Counted from the stretch's first letter, positions 1-11,838 are shown. The stretch is 64,000 nt of DNA from Tritrichomonas musculus (GCA_039105265.1 JAPFFF010000040.1:496001-560000); one strand, 5' to 3'. The notes: generated from the letters alone by a model not told the origin. Numbers and translations are program-made.

Positions 1-1886
1 TCAACAATATCGTCGCATTCTGTATCCGGCAGGTTCATTATCTTTCTAGCGTTCTGCTCGAGCTGCTCGCAGATATTCTTGAAGCTCGGTCTATCGTTCG
101 GATTGAAGTTCCAACAAGAGCTGATCAAGTTTCTGGAGAAATCTGTGAATTCGGACGGAATGTCGGCCTTTTTTCCAATTCCGACCTGAGTAACGGTTAT
201 TTTTGGCATTTTCCCATCATTCAAAATGAAGAACATCAAGACGCCGAAAGAGTAAATGTCCACTTTTTCGTTGTATTTTTCTTCTTCATTTATTAGTTCA
301 GGTGCCATGAATTTTTGGGTCCCTATTCCAATCGTCATTGAAATGTCTTCTGCATTCATTAATTTTGATATTCCGAAATCTGCAATTTTTATCGTTCCGT
401 CGGTTGCTATCAAAATATTTGAAGGTTTTAGATCTCTATGGATAACTTTTTGATAGTGAACGTATCGCATCCCTTCTGCAATTTGGAAGATCGAGGTGAC
501 AATCTGTACCTTAGTGAGATTCTTCGACTTGATCGCTTGATCAAGGTTGTTCGGGCAGAATTCAAGAAGAAATGAAGGCGGATTGTTCAAACCGCTGAAA
601 AAAATACCAAATGTCTTTAATATGTTGGGATGATGAAGCATATTCATTATTTCATACTCGGTTATAAAGTGTTGAAGGCTTTCATGACTGGCATTCATGG
701 TATTCATTACTTTTAATGCATAGATTAACTTTTTGAATACTTTATATACTTTACCACTTCCTCCGTAGCCGATTTCTTCGATTTTTTCAAGGCTGTTGAT
801 GGATTCTTCATCTAGGATCTCTATACTATCGTTTTTGTGAGGTTGCGTGGCCACATTCTTTTGAAGCTCGCTAATCTTCTCATTAAGGGATTGGATCTCT
901 TTGGCTTGTTCGCTTTTGGATAAGTTAAGCTCTTGGATTTCTTTGGCTTGTTGACTCTTGGATAAGTTAAGTTTCTCGATTTTTTTGGCTTGTCCACTTC
1001 TTGATAAGATAAGTTCTTGGATTTCTTTACTTTGGGAGTTTATTTTGGATTCATATTCATTTGCTTTATTTGATAGTTGGATTTCTAACTCTTTGGATTT
1101 ATTTTGTAGTTGCTTTTCATAATCTTGCTTTTGATTATTTAATTGGAGCTCAAATTGGCTTTTTTGCTCGGATAATTGAGCTTTAATGTCATTATTTTCA
1201 TTAACTAGTTGTTCTCGAAGTTTTTCGCTTTGATTTAATTGGATTTCGAGCTCTTTAATTTTATTTATTAAATCAAAGTTGACTTGATTAAATTCTTTAT
1301 TGTCTTTTGGTAGAATTATTTCTGGTATGGGAAGAGGTTGCATTATTGGATTGGTTCCTGCTTTTATATATTGTTCTTGTACAAATGAGTAATCTCTTAA
1401 TAAAGATTGTTCATTTTGTCTTTCTGTTTTATTAAAGAATACGTACTGATAATAATTTCCAGCCATATATTGATGAATGCAAGCAAGTATCGCGTAATAA
1501 TCAGAGTTTTTTAAATCTTCTTCTGATTTTGCAGAAGCTTTTATTTTTTCCAAAGTTTTTACTCTTTCTATAAGTACTGGTGGTAGTTCTTCATATTGCG
1601 TAAATGGTATGGTTTTCATTTGGTAGAATTTGTTTTGTTTTTGATAAATTTCGAACTTGTAGGTTTCAGAAAAAAAAGTAAGATTGTAGGTTTGAAATGG
1701 TTTGTATGCATCATATCTTAGATGAATGTCTGCATATCCTTGCTCATAAAAATCAATATAAGATTCGTTATATACAGGTTCTTCTGAATAATTAACGGTA
1801 CTATAAGCTTTTGGTTCTTTTTTTGCTTTTGGTTTTGTATCGTTTGTATTTCTCTTTGCTTTTCCTCTATTCCTTTTACCAGGCAT
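1..1886 (-). CDS. Coiled-coil protein kinase (3' end beyond window)
   Basis: Predicted eukaryotic protein kinase. About 628 residues are visible and the frame is still open at the window edge, so the C-terminus is missing. The start is the ATG complementary to 1884-1886, giving a Lys/Arg-rich N-terminus (MPGKRNRGKAKRN). Residues about 205-342 form a coiled coil with a repeated segment of the type KSxQAKEIQELNLS. The kinase domain follows: glycine loop GYGGSGKV near 373-380, catalytic Lys near 392, HRDLKPSN with the Asp near 485, DFG Asp near 503, and MAPE in the activation segment. All core catalytic residues are present, so it should be active. The HRDLKPSN motif points to Ser/Thr specificity by family knowledge. 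The coiled coil suggests oligomerisation (inference). Substrate and pathway cannot be read from sequence. Confidence 0.9.
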   Translation of the reverse strand, partial: MPGKRNRGKAKRNTNDTKPKAKKEPKAYSTVNYSEEPVYNESYIDFYEQGYADIHLRYDAYKPFQTYNLTFFSETYKFEIYQKQNKFYQMKTIPFTQYEELPPVLIERVKTLEKIKASAKSEEDLKNSDYYAILACIHQYMAGNYYQYVFFNKTERQNEQSLLRDYSFVQEQYIKAGTNPIMQPLPIPEIILPKDNKEFNQVNFDLINKIKELEIQLNQSEKLREQLVNENNDIKAQLSEQKSQFELQLNNQKQDYEKQLQNKSKELEIQLSNKANEYESKINSQSKEIQELILSRSGQAKKIEKLNLSKSQQAKEIQELNLSKSEQAKEIQSLNEKISELQKNVATQPHKNDSIEILDEESINSLEKIEEIGYGGSGKVYKVFKKLIYALKVMNTMNASHESLQHFITEYEIMNMLHHPNILKTFGIFFSGLNNPPSFLLEFCPNNLDQAIKSKNLTKVQIVTSIFQIAEGMRYVHYQKVIHRDLKPSNILIATDGTIKIADFGISKLMNAEDISMTIGIGTQKFMAPELINEEEKYNEKVDIYSFGVLMFFILNDGKMPKITVTQVGIGKKADIPSEFTDFSRNLISSCWNFNPNDRPSFKNICEQLEQNARKIMNLPDTECDDIV

Positions 1887-2796
1887 TAGTCCGTTTTTTA
1901 ATTTTCCTTTTCAATTTTTTGCAGCCAAATAAGTTTATTAAATACTTTGATATCTAAGAGTAATTTAATTTTTAATTCTCTGATAACCAAATAAATGATA
2001 TGTTTTAACATTTCTTGGAGTTTATAGAATATTGCTTTTAGATATATCATATTATATAATACTTGTCTACTATTAGTTACAATAATTCTTATATTATGAA
2101 TGTAAACATATTAATTCTGGTATATATTCTTTATTATTTTTCTTTCTACCTTCTGATAATCATTTAAAATAAATCTAAAATTCTAATCATTCACTATACT
2201 TTTCAGAGGTACTAGTAATAGCAAATTTCTCTTGTCAGGGTAGTAATGTATTTAAATGGTCTAGGCTATTATTTTGATTGTTATAAATGTAAACAAAAAC
2301 CTTTTTATCATATTAATTAATATTTTTACATGAATTTTATAATCAAACAAGGGCCGTCACTTTTTGAGCTTCGCTCAAAAAGTGTCTTTAGCACTGTCTA
2401 TTAATTTTTTTCTGTATAATATCATAATTTAAACATTTTTTTTTTTTTTTTTCTATAAAAGAAAATTCTAGATTTTGAAATTTTGACCTTTGACGATGAA
2501 AAATTTACTTTAAATACCAATAAAAAAATGGGAATAAAGTAACAAATCTGTTCTCATCATTTTACTTTATTCTCATTTTTTTCATCTGTCACATCCAAAT
2601 TCAATTAATTTCATCATTCTCATCTAATCTCATCAAATTTCGTCAATTTCATTCAATATCATCTAATCTTATCTCTCATAAAAAGCTAATTAAAAAATAT
2701 AGAATAATGTAGAATAATTATTATAAATTAATGGGTAATTTTTTTTTTTTAATAGATAAGATTATAAGATTAATTATAATACTCTTGAGTTTTAAG
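1887..2796. other. AT-rich intergenic stretch
   Basis: No credible gene on either strand. Contains a perfect hairpin (listed separately), a T-tract near 2436-2453, and a pyrimidine-biased low-complexity segment near 2555-2690 built from TCATC/TCATT words. Confidence 0.6.
2358..2384. repeat. Perfect 12 bp stem, 3 nt loop hairpin
   Basis: The arms CACTTTTTGAGC and GCTCAAAAAGTG flank the loop TTC. The arm contains the word ACTTTTTGA that recurs across the intergenic DNA of this window. It lies 0.5 kb upstream of the kinase start, with no neighbouring ORF that would make it a terminator. Confidence 0.7.
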
Positions 2797-3275
2797 TAGA
2801 CTTGTTATTTTGAGAATCGATATCAAAAACGTAACTTTTTTGCATCTGATACTCGATTATCAGTTTTAAAATCTGATATCGAGATTATCAATTATCAAGA
2901 TATGCGATATGAAATGTGATATGAAAATAATTGTAAACTTGATATCAATTACCGAGATCTCGAGATCTCAAACAGATTTATCTTCTTTTATAATTGGTAT
3001 TTGTGATTTAATAATATTTAAAAATAAATAATAGAATGTATTGATGTTTATTTTAAGATTAATATCAAAAAATACATTCTTTTTTTATGAAATATTTGAG
3101 ATTAAAATACGATCATATTTTTATCAAAAAGTTTAATTGAAAATTCTGATATTAAAAGCTGAGAAAAAAAATTCTCGATCTCTGAGATCGATCTCGAGAA
3201 TCTGTGTATATTTATGTATCGATATTAAAAAGTCAATCAATTATCGATCTAGAGAATCGGAGAATAACAAGTCTA
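2797..3275 (+). mobile_element. TAGRCTT-family MITE, copy A (complete)
   Basis: A 479 bp non-coding element. Its 13 bp ends are perfect inverted repeats, TAGACTTGTTATT at 2797-2809 and AATAACAAGTCTA at 3263-3275. It is flanked by an exact 8 bp direct repeat GTTTTAAG (2789-2796 and 3276-3283), read as a target-site duplication. The interior is rich in GATATC and GAGATCTCGAGATCTC words. It has no ORF, so it would depend on a transposase elsewhere. An 8 bp duplication is usual for hAT-type elements, but the ends do not perfectly match the hAT consensus, so the superfamily is an inference. Related copies lie at 30270, 33275 and 40080. Confidence 0.88.
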
Positions 3276-3282
3276 GTTTTAA

Positions 3283-3924
3283 GGGTGTAGTCCAAACAAT
3301 GAAATATATATAAAATTAAAAAATAAATGTAACATTATACTATACTAAACACGTATAATATAAATATAAAATAATAAAAGATATTCTTAATCACATGTAA
3401 AGTTTAATAAAAGCAATATCTATCCATTATTTTTTTCAATTTTCAATTTGGCAAATATACTTTTTAAAAGAAAATATCGTTAGCATATATATTATAATTT
3501 TTTTAGGATTATCGATGTTTCAAGTAATGCCTTTCTTTTCAATTGTTATGATTCTATAAATATTATTGTTTCGCATACACTAAATATGGAAAAGCGCTTT
3601 TTTCTCAATTTCATTTCGTTATATAAAAGAGATAAATAAATAAAAAAGTAATATTTTCTCACTATTTATGTTTTTATAATTAGTTCATATTTTATTTTTA
3701 TTAGATTTTGAGCGCTTTTATCAAAATTGAAAAAAACAAAAAAACAGCATCATCAGTTCTCATCATCTAAAGAGAAACATAAAAAAAGCAAATCGTTACG
3801 ATATTCGTAAAGTGTACCTTTGCTTATATTATAAATGGCGTTGAAAAGTTTTGATATGGGAAGATCTTTTTTGAATACTTTTCATTCAAATTTTCTTTGG
3901 AAAAAAATTTTTTATACTACACCC
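3283..3924. mobile_element. Putative TTAA-flanked inverted-repeat element P1
   Basis: The ends GGGTGTAGT (3283-3291) and ACTACACCC (3916-3924) are inverted repeats, directly flanked by TTAA on both sides (3279-3282 and 3925-3928). The 642 bp interior is AT-rich with no credible ORF. A second region with the same end words lies at 9617-10900. The TTAA flanks could be a piggyBac-like duplication, or TTA/TAA as in PIF/Harbinger elements. The inverted repeat is only 9-10 bp, so confidence is moderate. Its left TTAA lies within the target duplication of MITE copy A. Confidence 0.5.
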
Positions 3925-3928
3925 TTAA

Positions 3929-4693
3929 CTATTTACATACGCAATTTATCATTTTCATTTTTGAATGGAATGCCATCTCTTTTCAATTTGAGAATTGGGT
4001 AATAAAAGTTTTGATTATTCACCAAAAACTCTTTTTAGAGTTGCAAAGTATGATTTTTTTAAATGTTCATTGCATTATTAAAAATACATTTATTGTTCAA
4101 TTAATGGAAATTTTATGTTATCTGTATCTGATTTTTATAAATAGGTATGTGAAATTAAGAAATCGTTTATATAAAAGATTAGTGATGGTAAGATAACCCA
4201 ATTGACCCTGCCAGAAAAGACATTCAGTGTATGCATTTTTATTTATTTCCTAAGAAAGAAAAAATAATCATTAAATTTTTTTTGAATGATTTTGAATAAA
4301 TTATTTATTTCTATTCAATCACCCTCAATTAAAATATTTATTTGAGATAGTTTACGAGTTTATACGACCGAATAAACTCGAATTCCTTTCAATTAACACT
4401 TTTTGAATAACTTTTTTCTCATAAAAAGTTATTGACATTTTTTTGCTTGTTATTTTTATTCAAAAAGTGGTTTCATTGAAAGAAATTCTTTTTTTTGTTT
4501 AAGAATTGAATTAATTGTTTATTTTATTTATGGATAATTTATTCAATATAAACTTATTACAATGACTTTTATATAAATAAGATATTTATTTATATTTATA
4601 TAAAAAGTATAAAATATAAATATTTCATTTATATAAAGATAAAAATGGTTTAATTATACATTCTCAATCATCAAAAAGAAATTTGGAAATCTC
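3929..4693. other. AT-rich intergenic stretch
   Basis: No ATG-initiated ORF of note. Holds two copies of the CACTTTTTGAA/TTCAAAAAGTG word, near 4397 and 4461. Confidence 0.5.
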
Positions 4694-5098
4694 TCAAATG
4701 GTCCACTTTTTGAACTTTGTTCCTTTAAATTTCTCCAAAAATTCCTTTTGGTCGGATACTCTCAAAAAGTTAAAAAATTGAATTAAAAAAGATAAAATTA
4801 TAAAAAAATTAAAATTTTTATTAAATTTATAAGATATCACTGATTTGGAGACCTGCTTTATCTTGATCTCGATCAAAATATAATAAATATGCCTCACTTT
4901 GCCACCTTCCGTTGCAATTGTTTTTTCAGAGAAATCGTTAGATTCTTGAGTTGCGTTATTTTGGTTGTAATTTGGCGGTTGTTGAAAAGGCGGTTGGTAA
5001 TAATTCATTGGAAATTGCGGCTGTTGTACAGGAAAATTATTGTTTATCGTTTGATTTTGGAATTGAAAGTTAAAAAAATTGGTTGGCTGATTTACCAT
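4694..5098 (-). CDS. Small Gln/Asn/Pro-rich hypothetical protein
   Basis: A 134-codon ATG-initiated frame. Residues 1-60 are unusually biased (Gln, Asn, Pro, Phe, Tyr), which stands out from random AT-rich DNA and resembles low-complexity N-termini of trichomonad proteins. The middle (about 85-110) is Phe/Ile/Leu/Asn-rich and could be chance translation. The last 20 residues are charged again (SDQKEFLEKFKGTKFKKW). I recognise no domain. Upstream on the coding strand, a TTCATTTTG word about 30 bases before the ATG could act as an initiator. It may be a real small gene, a truncated remnant of a larger one, or chance. Confidence 0.3.
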   Translation of the reverse strand: MVNQPTNFFNFQFQNQTINNNFPVQQPQFPMNYYQPPFQQPPNYNQNNATQESNDFSEKTIATEGGKVRHIYYILIEIKIKQVSKSVISYKFNKNFNFFIILSFLIQFFNFLRVSDQKEFLEKFKGTKFKKWTI

Positions 5099-8000
5099 TA
5101 AATCTGCATTTATATTAATTTATCAAAATGAAGCCTATTATTAAATAATTTTATTTTAATTTTAATATTTATTAAAATATGCAAGTTTTATCAATTAGTA
5201 CATCAGTAATAAATAATATTTCCACCTTTACTTTACTATTTTAGCCTTTTTCCTCAATCTTATATATCATATATTTGAACTTCAAATTTGAAATATATCA
5301 TATAAAAAGCCAATATTTAACAGGCCGGGTAAGCTCTTTTAATTTTTTTTTTAGATTTGAAAAAAATATTTAAAATATATACTAAATATTCAAGCATAAC
5401 ATTTTAGTATGTCATTATATAAAAATATAATAGTAAAAAAAGTGATTTATGTTATTTTTGTTAAGATAAAATTAAAATGATAAAGATAATTTTTTATAGT
5501 TTTAATTCAATTTTTTAAAAAAATAAAATGTTATTATCTTATTATATTTTTATAAACAATATATAATATCACATGATATAGTTGGTATACAATATAAAAT
5601 AAATAGATAAAATCATAAACTATGAAAATAATTATACAACTTGCACAGATTCTTTCTAACAATTTTGATATCTAAATGTTACAAAAAATTGAATTAAATA
5701 TCTATCATTACAATTCAATTTATTAACTTTTTCAGAACTTTTATGTTTATTTTGTGAATATCTTTGTTTCCCTACGATATTTCTTTTTGGTTTCTTATTA
5801 AGAATTATTCAATATAAAGTGCCCCCCAAAAAAAGGGGTCTCATTCAATAAAATAGTGGTCGACGATCAAGTTAAGAAAAAATTGAATATTTTTTCAGAA
5901 AATATAATTTTAAGAAAAAAAAATTTTTTTTCAAATATTTATTATTATTATTTTCTCAAAATAAATTTTTATTATCGTTTTCCCTAGAAATTAATTATTT
6001 TTTGAATCGACCCCCTTTATTTCTCTCACTTTATAATATTATATTTATATTTATATAAAATAAGTCGAAAAAAAACTTTGTCATAACCGTCTCTCCGTTC
6101 TCCTTTAATTCAATTGGGAAAAAACTCATACCATTTTTTGAATATAAAAGCGTTTATACGATCAAGAATTTGAATAGAAAAAATATATAACGATCATATG
6201 AGTAATTTAAGTGAAATAATGTGATTATTTTGAGATAATCAATATATCAATTTTTAAAAATACGTTATTTTATAGTTCCCATACTCATAAATTTTTCAAA
6301 TTAAAATGATGTTCGTAACTTTTTCAATATAAAGCAATAAGTTACGAACTTTTTCAATTACTATAATAATATAATATTACTAATATTATATAGAGGTCTT
6401 CATGTGAAGTGAAAACTCGTTATTTGATTTTTTTATTTTTACTTTAATTGAATGAATATTTTATCTTATGAAAAAATATTAAGATTATTTACTTCTATAT
6501 ATCCAATACTGACATTTGCCATAATTGGTTTTAATGGATGTTGAGAATTTAAAAACAATTTAAAAAATAATGTTTCATCTATATCTCGAGTCAAATAAAA
6601 TATTTATGAATTATAAATCAATAATAATATTTTATATTTGATTTATAAAATATATTATCTGTTATATATCCAATTTATTAGCCATATATAAATTTAAATG
6701 CAAATTTACATTAAAAAATTAAGAAAATGACTTATTTCTCAATTGATTTACGAAATAATTATATACTAATTGTACAATATAATAATAATAAATATTTAAA
6801 TTAATTTTATTATGTAAATAAGTTACTCTATACTCTCATTTTAAAGAAAAATGTAATTTTATATTTTGCATTATTTTGAATTATTTTTCATCGTATTTTG
6901 GTACGTTATTATTTTTTAGTGACGTGAGATGATTATTTTCGGTGAAGTGAAGTTAATTGTGAAGTGATTCTTGAAAAATTTAAATTTCCTCATTTTCTTA
7001 AAAATATTATTAAAAATATTTTTTATATAGTAAAATTATTAATTACTATATTTTAAAAATAACTTTAATATTTAATATATTGAAAACCAAAAAATAATCA
7101 CAATACAAAGCAACATATTTTTTTAGAAATTCAATTAAAAATCATCGTTTAATTGAATTTTTCATTTTTTTTTGTTAATTTATCTATTTAATATATAATG
7201 TAAAACTTAAATATAAAATTTAAATAGTATATAAAATATAATATATATTATATATATAAAATAAAATAATGTTTAATAAAAATACTACTAGGATAAAAAA
7301 TGTTTATTATTTCAATATAAAAAATATAATAACTGAAAAAGTTAAAAATTTATAAAAAATAAAAAAAATATAAACAAGTGTATCTCTAGAAAATAAATAT
7401 TTTTTAAACATATAAGTATTAATAAGTTATTAATATATATATTCTATAATAATTAATAAAACAAAATAATATATATATTTATATTTCATCAATTTTTATA
7501 TAAAAAAAATTATATAGCCTCTCAATTATAAAACGATTCTTATTCAGAAAAATAAAAATAGAAATATCTCAAAAATAGGAGTATAAAATTCTTATCCATT
7601 AAAGCACATTCTTAGTTTCAAAATAAAAATAAAGAAAATATGATCAAAATTACAATATTTCGTCAATTTCTCTACATGAATACCTCTTATTATATAGACC
7701 TGTTCAAAATTCACTTTTCCATTGGAAAAGTTCGACTTTTTCTGAAAAACAAATGTGTTTAACATGTCTAATATTATTATTGAATAGAAGTTAATTATAA
7801 TAAATATCATTAAAAAGCATATTATTTACTTTTATGTTTTATTCATTTTTTTTGAAAAGAAAAATCCAACTATTCAATTATATTTTGTATAGTTTATTTC
7901 AACATTATGAATTTCCATATATCCTAAAATATCAGAAATCAATAAAAGCATACAAGAGGATATTGATTTTAGAAATAAAAAAAAGATGGTTGCGAATGAA

Positions 8001-8105
8001 TTAATTGAATAATTGAAAAAATAATCATTCAAAAATGGAAAAAGGTGGTAGAACTTTTTCAATTCAATTAATTTCTATATTAATTGCTTAATACTTATCA
8101 ATAAG
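5099..8105. other. 3 kb AT-rich gene desert
   Basis: No supportable gene. The short frames here either lack ATG starts or translate to Ile/Phe/Asn-rich sequence typical of AT noise. Small local repeats are visible, for example GTTCGTAACTTTTTCAAT and GTTACGAACTTTTTCAAT near 6310-6360, and short inverted words AAAGGGGTC / GACCCCCTTT near 5835 and 6010. Confidence 0.6.
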
Positions 8106-9086
8106 ATGATCTCCTTCCCTTGTTTTGCTGTCAATAATGCAATATATCAAAGCTGTGGCAATGTATTCAATCCAAATCAAACAATCCCAATTGTATTATC
8201 TATTCCGTCATTTAATTGCTTTGATTCTTATGCACCTTTTAGTACCATTTCGAACCCATTTTTATTGAATGTAAACAATCAGTATTTTTCGATGACAGGA
8301 GATATTTCAGCAAATAACCAAATTAGTTCATTTGGTATTTCACAGCAAATGAAAGACGAATTGATTAAAAAAATGATGAGTATTAGTCCAGATTTAGAAA
8401 AGAAAGAAATAAAAGAAGATGTTATTCAGAATTGTATAGCATCAGATAAAAAGAAAAAAAATGATAATAATAGCGTAAATGATTGGTCATTGAATTTAGG
8501 GAATGATTGGTCATTGGATTCAAATAAAAAGAAAAATAGAGCGCATTTTACAAAAGATGAAGATGAAAAAATTAAAGAATTGGTTAAAAAATTTGGTTCA
8601 AAACACTGGTCAATAGTAGCTGCTTTTATGAATGGAAGAACAGCAAAACAATGCAGAGATAGATATTCAAATTATTTAATTCCGGGAATTTTCCAAGGCG
8701 AATGGTCCAAAGAAGAAGATAACTTGTTGATAAAATTATATAATCAATATGGTTCCAAATGGTCCATCATTCAAAATCATTTTCCACAACGAAGTTCAAA
8801 TTCAATTAAAAACAGATGGTATTATTTCCTTAGAAAAACAAATTGTACAGAAAATAATGATCAAACTGATGTTGTAAATAAAGAAAAAGTATCAAAACCT
8901 AAAGAGGAAGAAAATGATATAAATGAAAAAAGTGAAATAATAGAAGCACAATTAATGACAATTGATGATAATTCAATAAATGGAGAAATAATTTCGCAAA
9001 ACAATCAAGAAATTGATAATCCATTTTCATTCGACATTGGATTATTTCCAAATTTTGAAGATGAAGAATGGAATGGAATTAACTAA
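8106..9086 (+). CDS. R2R3 Myb-like DNA-binding protein
   Basis: A 326-residue nuclear transcription-factor-like protein with two adjacent Myb/SANT repeats. Repeat 1 spans about residues 145-190 (FTKDEDEKI ... HWSIVAAFM ... RTAKQCRDRYSNYL). Repeat 2 spans about 198-245 (WSKEEDNLLIKL ... SKWSIIQNHF ... RSSNSIKNRWYYFL). Each third helix carries the Arg/Asn-rich recognition pattern of the family. The N-terminal 100 residues are low-complexity and hydrophobic/polar mixed. The C-terminus is acidic (ends in FEDEEWNGIN), which could serve in activation (inference). The start is the first ATG of the frame. Trichomonads carry very large Myb families, and in T. vaginalis some members regulate surface-protein genes. 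The target here is unknown. Confidence 0.9.
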   Translation: MISFPCFAVNNAIYQSCGNVFNPNQTIPIVLSIPSFNCFDSYAPFSTISNPFLLNVNNQYFSMTGDISANNQISSFGISQQMKDELIKKMMSISPDLEKKEIKEDVIQNCIASDKKKKNDNNSVNDWSLNLGNDWSLDSNKKKNRAHFTKDEDEKIKELVKKFGSKHWSIVAAFMNGRTAKQCRDRYSNYLIPGIFQGEWSKEEDNLLIKLYNQYGSKWSIIQNHFPQRSSNSIKNRWYYFLRKTNCTENNDQTDVVNKEKVSKPKEEENDINEKSEIIEAQLMTIDDNSINGEIISQNNQEIDNPFSFDIGLFPNFEDEEWNGIN

Positions 9087-9612
9087 TTGAATACAATGTT
9101 TAAATATATATTCAACCTAATTTATTAATAATTTTTTTTGATGAATTAAAATTATTATATAAAATATTAAAATTTTAAGTTAAATATCCTTATTTGTATT
9201 AATCTATCAATAAAAATAATGTTTTTTATTTGTTATATTTGTAATTTTTTTATCTGTTCATTATTTATTTAATATATTTTTATATTTGATTTGTTTAAAA
9301 CAAACCTTGGAAGTAATTTTTGTATAATTTAAAAAAAATTAAAGCATTTAATATTTTCTTTTTTATAATAATAAAAAGCTAATAAACAGATTTTTCAATT
9401 ATTATTTCAGAAATTGAAATTTGAAATAAATAAAAAAATTTTGAGAAGAAATAATAAGCAAAAAGTATAGAATTTTTGTATAATTCAAAATTTGTGATAA
9501 AAATATAGAGATTGAATAAATAACAAAAAGTTGCAATTTCATCAGTTTTTCAATTTCATAACTTTTTTTCATATCAATTCTTAATCGTAAAAAAGCATCG
9601 TAAATGATGATC
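9087..9612. other. AT-rich 3' intergenic stretch
   Basis: Follows the Myb gene. No ATG-initiated coding region is supportable. Confidence 0.5.
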
Positions 9613-9616
9613 TTAA

Positions 9617-10900
9617 GGGTGTACTTGATAATTCTGAAGAAAAAATTCAATGAGCTTTCTCAAAAGCAACAATTATTAATTTTAAAAATATAAATTTTAT
9701 TTTAAATACAATACAATACAATAAATAAATATAATAGTAATTATTTTTATATTTAGATCTCAAAAAAATCTGATTTTCAAAATAATTATTAAGAAAATCT
9801 CTTTATAAAAAGATTATATAACTTATTTTTAAATTTATATATATTTATATTCATTTATTAATTTATATTTAAATATATATTTAATATTTTTCTAATATTT
9901 CATGAGATACAAAAAGAAATAATAATATAAAACTTTTTATTTAATTTATTTTATTTTAAGAATTATATAACTTTTTGTGAAAGACATTATGATTTTATAT
10001 CATATATAAACCTTCTTATTAATAGTATGATTTGCATATATTATTCATTTTACTGTGTTTATATAAATTATATATTATATAAATTTCAATATTAAATTAT
10101 TTAAGGAAATATTTACTGCAATATTAATTCTTTTAAAATTAAAAAAAATATATTTAATTTTTTTTTATGTTAAAAACTTTACTAGGAAAAATATTATAAA
10201 ATTATTTTTATGAATATATTTATATATTTATATTATAGATATATAAATAGAATAATATTATATAAATAAATCAAAGAAAGATAGATATAATCTTATTATA
10301 ATAAAAAAATAATTTATGAAAAAGTTTAAAAATATTTTTTCTATTTGAGAATATTTGAAAGGTCAATTCAATATATAATTTTTGGTTTTTTTAATTTTGA
10401 TAATATTTATTGATGCATATAATATTTAACATGTAACAATATTTAAATAATATATAGTTATAAATAAAATAATAAATAGAGATAAATATATAAAAATAAA
10501 TGTTTACTGAATAAAATAAATTTAAATTAATTTAATCTATTATTAAAAATTGTTCATATATTTCAACTTTTTCTGAAATAATTATTTTATTCAATTTTTT
10601 GGTGAAATTATTTCCTTCCGGTAAAAATGAAATAAATAACATAAAACTAAGACCAATATTATAAAAAAATATTTCAATCATAAAAATATTTAATTTCTAA
10701 ACTATCTAAACTTTTTCCGAAAGAGCAACCATTGAATTTATTTTCTACAATAACGTATTAAATTGGATATTCGTCTTGATCGTTTAGGAGAAAAAATGCG
10801 CAAATTGACCTAAACTTTTTCCGAAAAAGCCACCATTGAATTTATTTTCTATAAGATTTTTGTATTTTGAAAGGTTTATATATTTTACAGCAGTACACCC
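9617..10900. mobile_element. Putative TTAA-flanked inverted-repeat element P2
   Basis: GGGTGTACT at the left end and AGTACACCC at the right are inverted repeats abutting TTAA on both sides (9613-9616 and 10901-10904). The same GGGTGTA...TACACCC/TTAA arrangement occurs at 3283-3924. The 1284 bp interior is very AT-rich with no ORF, and its right part contains a direct repeat of about 46 bp. The TIR is short, so this could be two solo ends rather than one element. Confidence 0.4.
10706..10856. repeat. Two direct copies of a ~46 bp word
   Basis: CTAAACTTTTTCCGAAAGAG at 10706 and a near-identical CTAAACTTTTTCCGAAAAAG at 10810 each continue into CACCATTGAATTTATTTTCTA or CAACCATTGAATTTATTTTCTA. 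The copies are 104 bases apart and non-coding. Confidence 0.75.
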
Positions 10901-10904
10901 TTAA

Positions 10905-11838
10905 ATTCACTTATAAGTTCTACATGATGATTTAATTATGCTCTTTATATTTTCTGGCTTTAATATCTTTTTTTTTTTTTTTTTTTGAAATATTTTCCAA
11001 AGCAATCTATGATTTGATTATTTATTAGGAATGCTATTATAATAAAGATATTAATGAATATTTTTTGAAATGATCAAAAAAATAAGTAATAAAAAATATC
11101 TTAAAATAAATGATTATATATATTTCTTTTGCAAAAGAATTTAGTATATATATATGAAGTATAAAAGTTTTTTTTTCTACCAAATTTAATAAAATTATAA
11201 TATCAATGATGTTAATGACTTTATGTCATTTAAAGATTATATAAATCATCCTTTTAATAATTTCCTTTATTTAAATTCATAGTTCCAAAATGATACTTCT
11301 CATATTTTCAACATATTAATTATCATAATAAATTATATAAATGAAAAAATGTGATTTATTGAACATCAATCAAACTAATATGCTAACCATTTTCATATAA
11401 AAATGCTATTAATTTTATTACAAAAAGATAACTTTTTTTTCTTTAATAATAAAAGCAAATTGAAAAATCAATAGCATTATTTAGATAGCAAAAAATTAAT
11501 TAATTGATTTATTGCTTGAACAAAATAATAATCCTAATTAAATGAATAAACTCATTTAGATATATAATTAAGTTCATATTTTTTAATATAATTATATTTA
11601 TTTAAATATTTATAAATAAAATATCATAGTATCTCATAATTATTTAGCTTTTACATTGGATATTAATCAAGATAAATATATATTTGTAAAAATCCAAAAA
11701 TTGAATTGCTTTTTTCAAAATTTATGATTTCTTTTGAAAATTCATTCAAATTTTTTTTTTACTATACTATTTTTTAAAAAATATGATAAATTAAATATGG
11801 ACTTATAAATAAAAATGAATTATGGGCTGGTTTTGGAA
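10905..11838. other. AT-rich intergenic stretch
   Basis: Nothing gene-like on either strand. A 16-base T-tract lies near 10970-10985. Confidence 0.5.

Noticed and set aside
256..453. 65-codon plus-strand frame
   Set aside because: Antisense to the kinase domain motifs HRDLKPSN and DFG, which are clearly on the minus strand.
3897..4196. 99-codon plus-strand frame
   Set aside because: Begins with TTG, spans the right end of a putative transposon and is Phe/Ile/Leu/Asn-rich AT noise.
7592..8062. Two short minus-strand frames before the Myb gene
   Set aside because: One starts with TTG. The other has an ATG but only Ile/Phe-rich composition and no domain.
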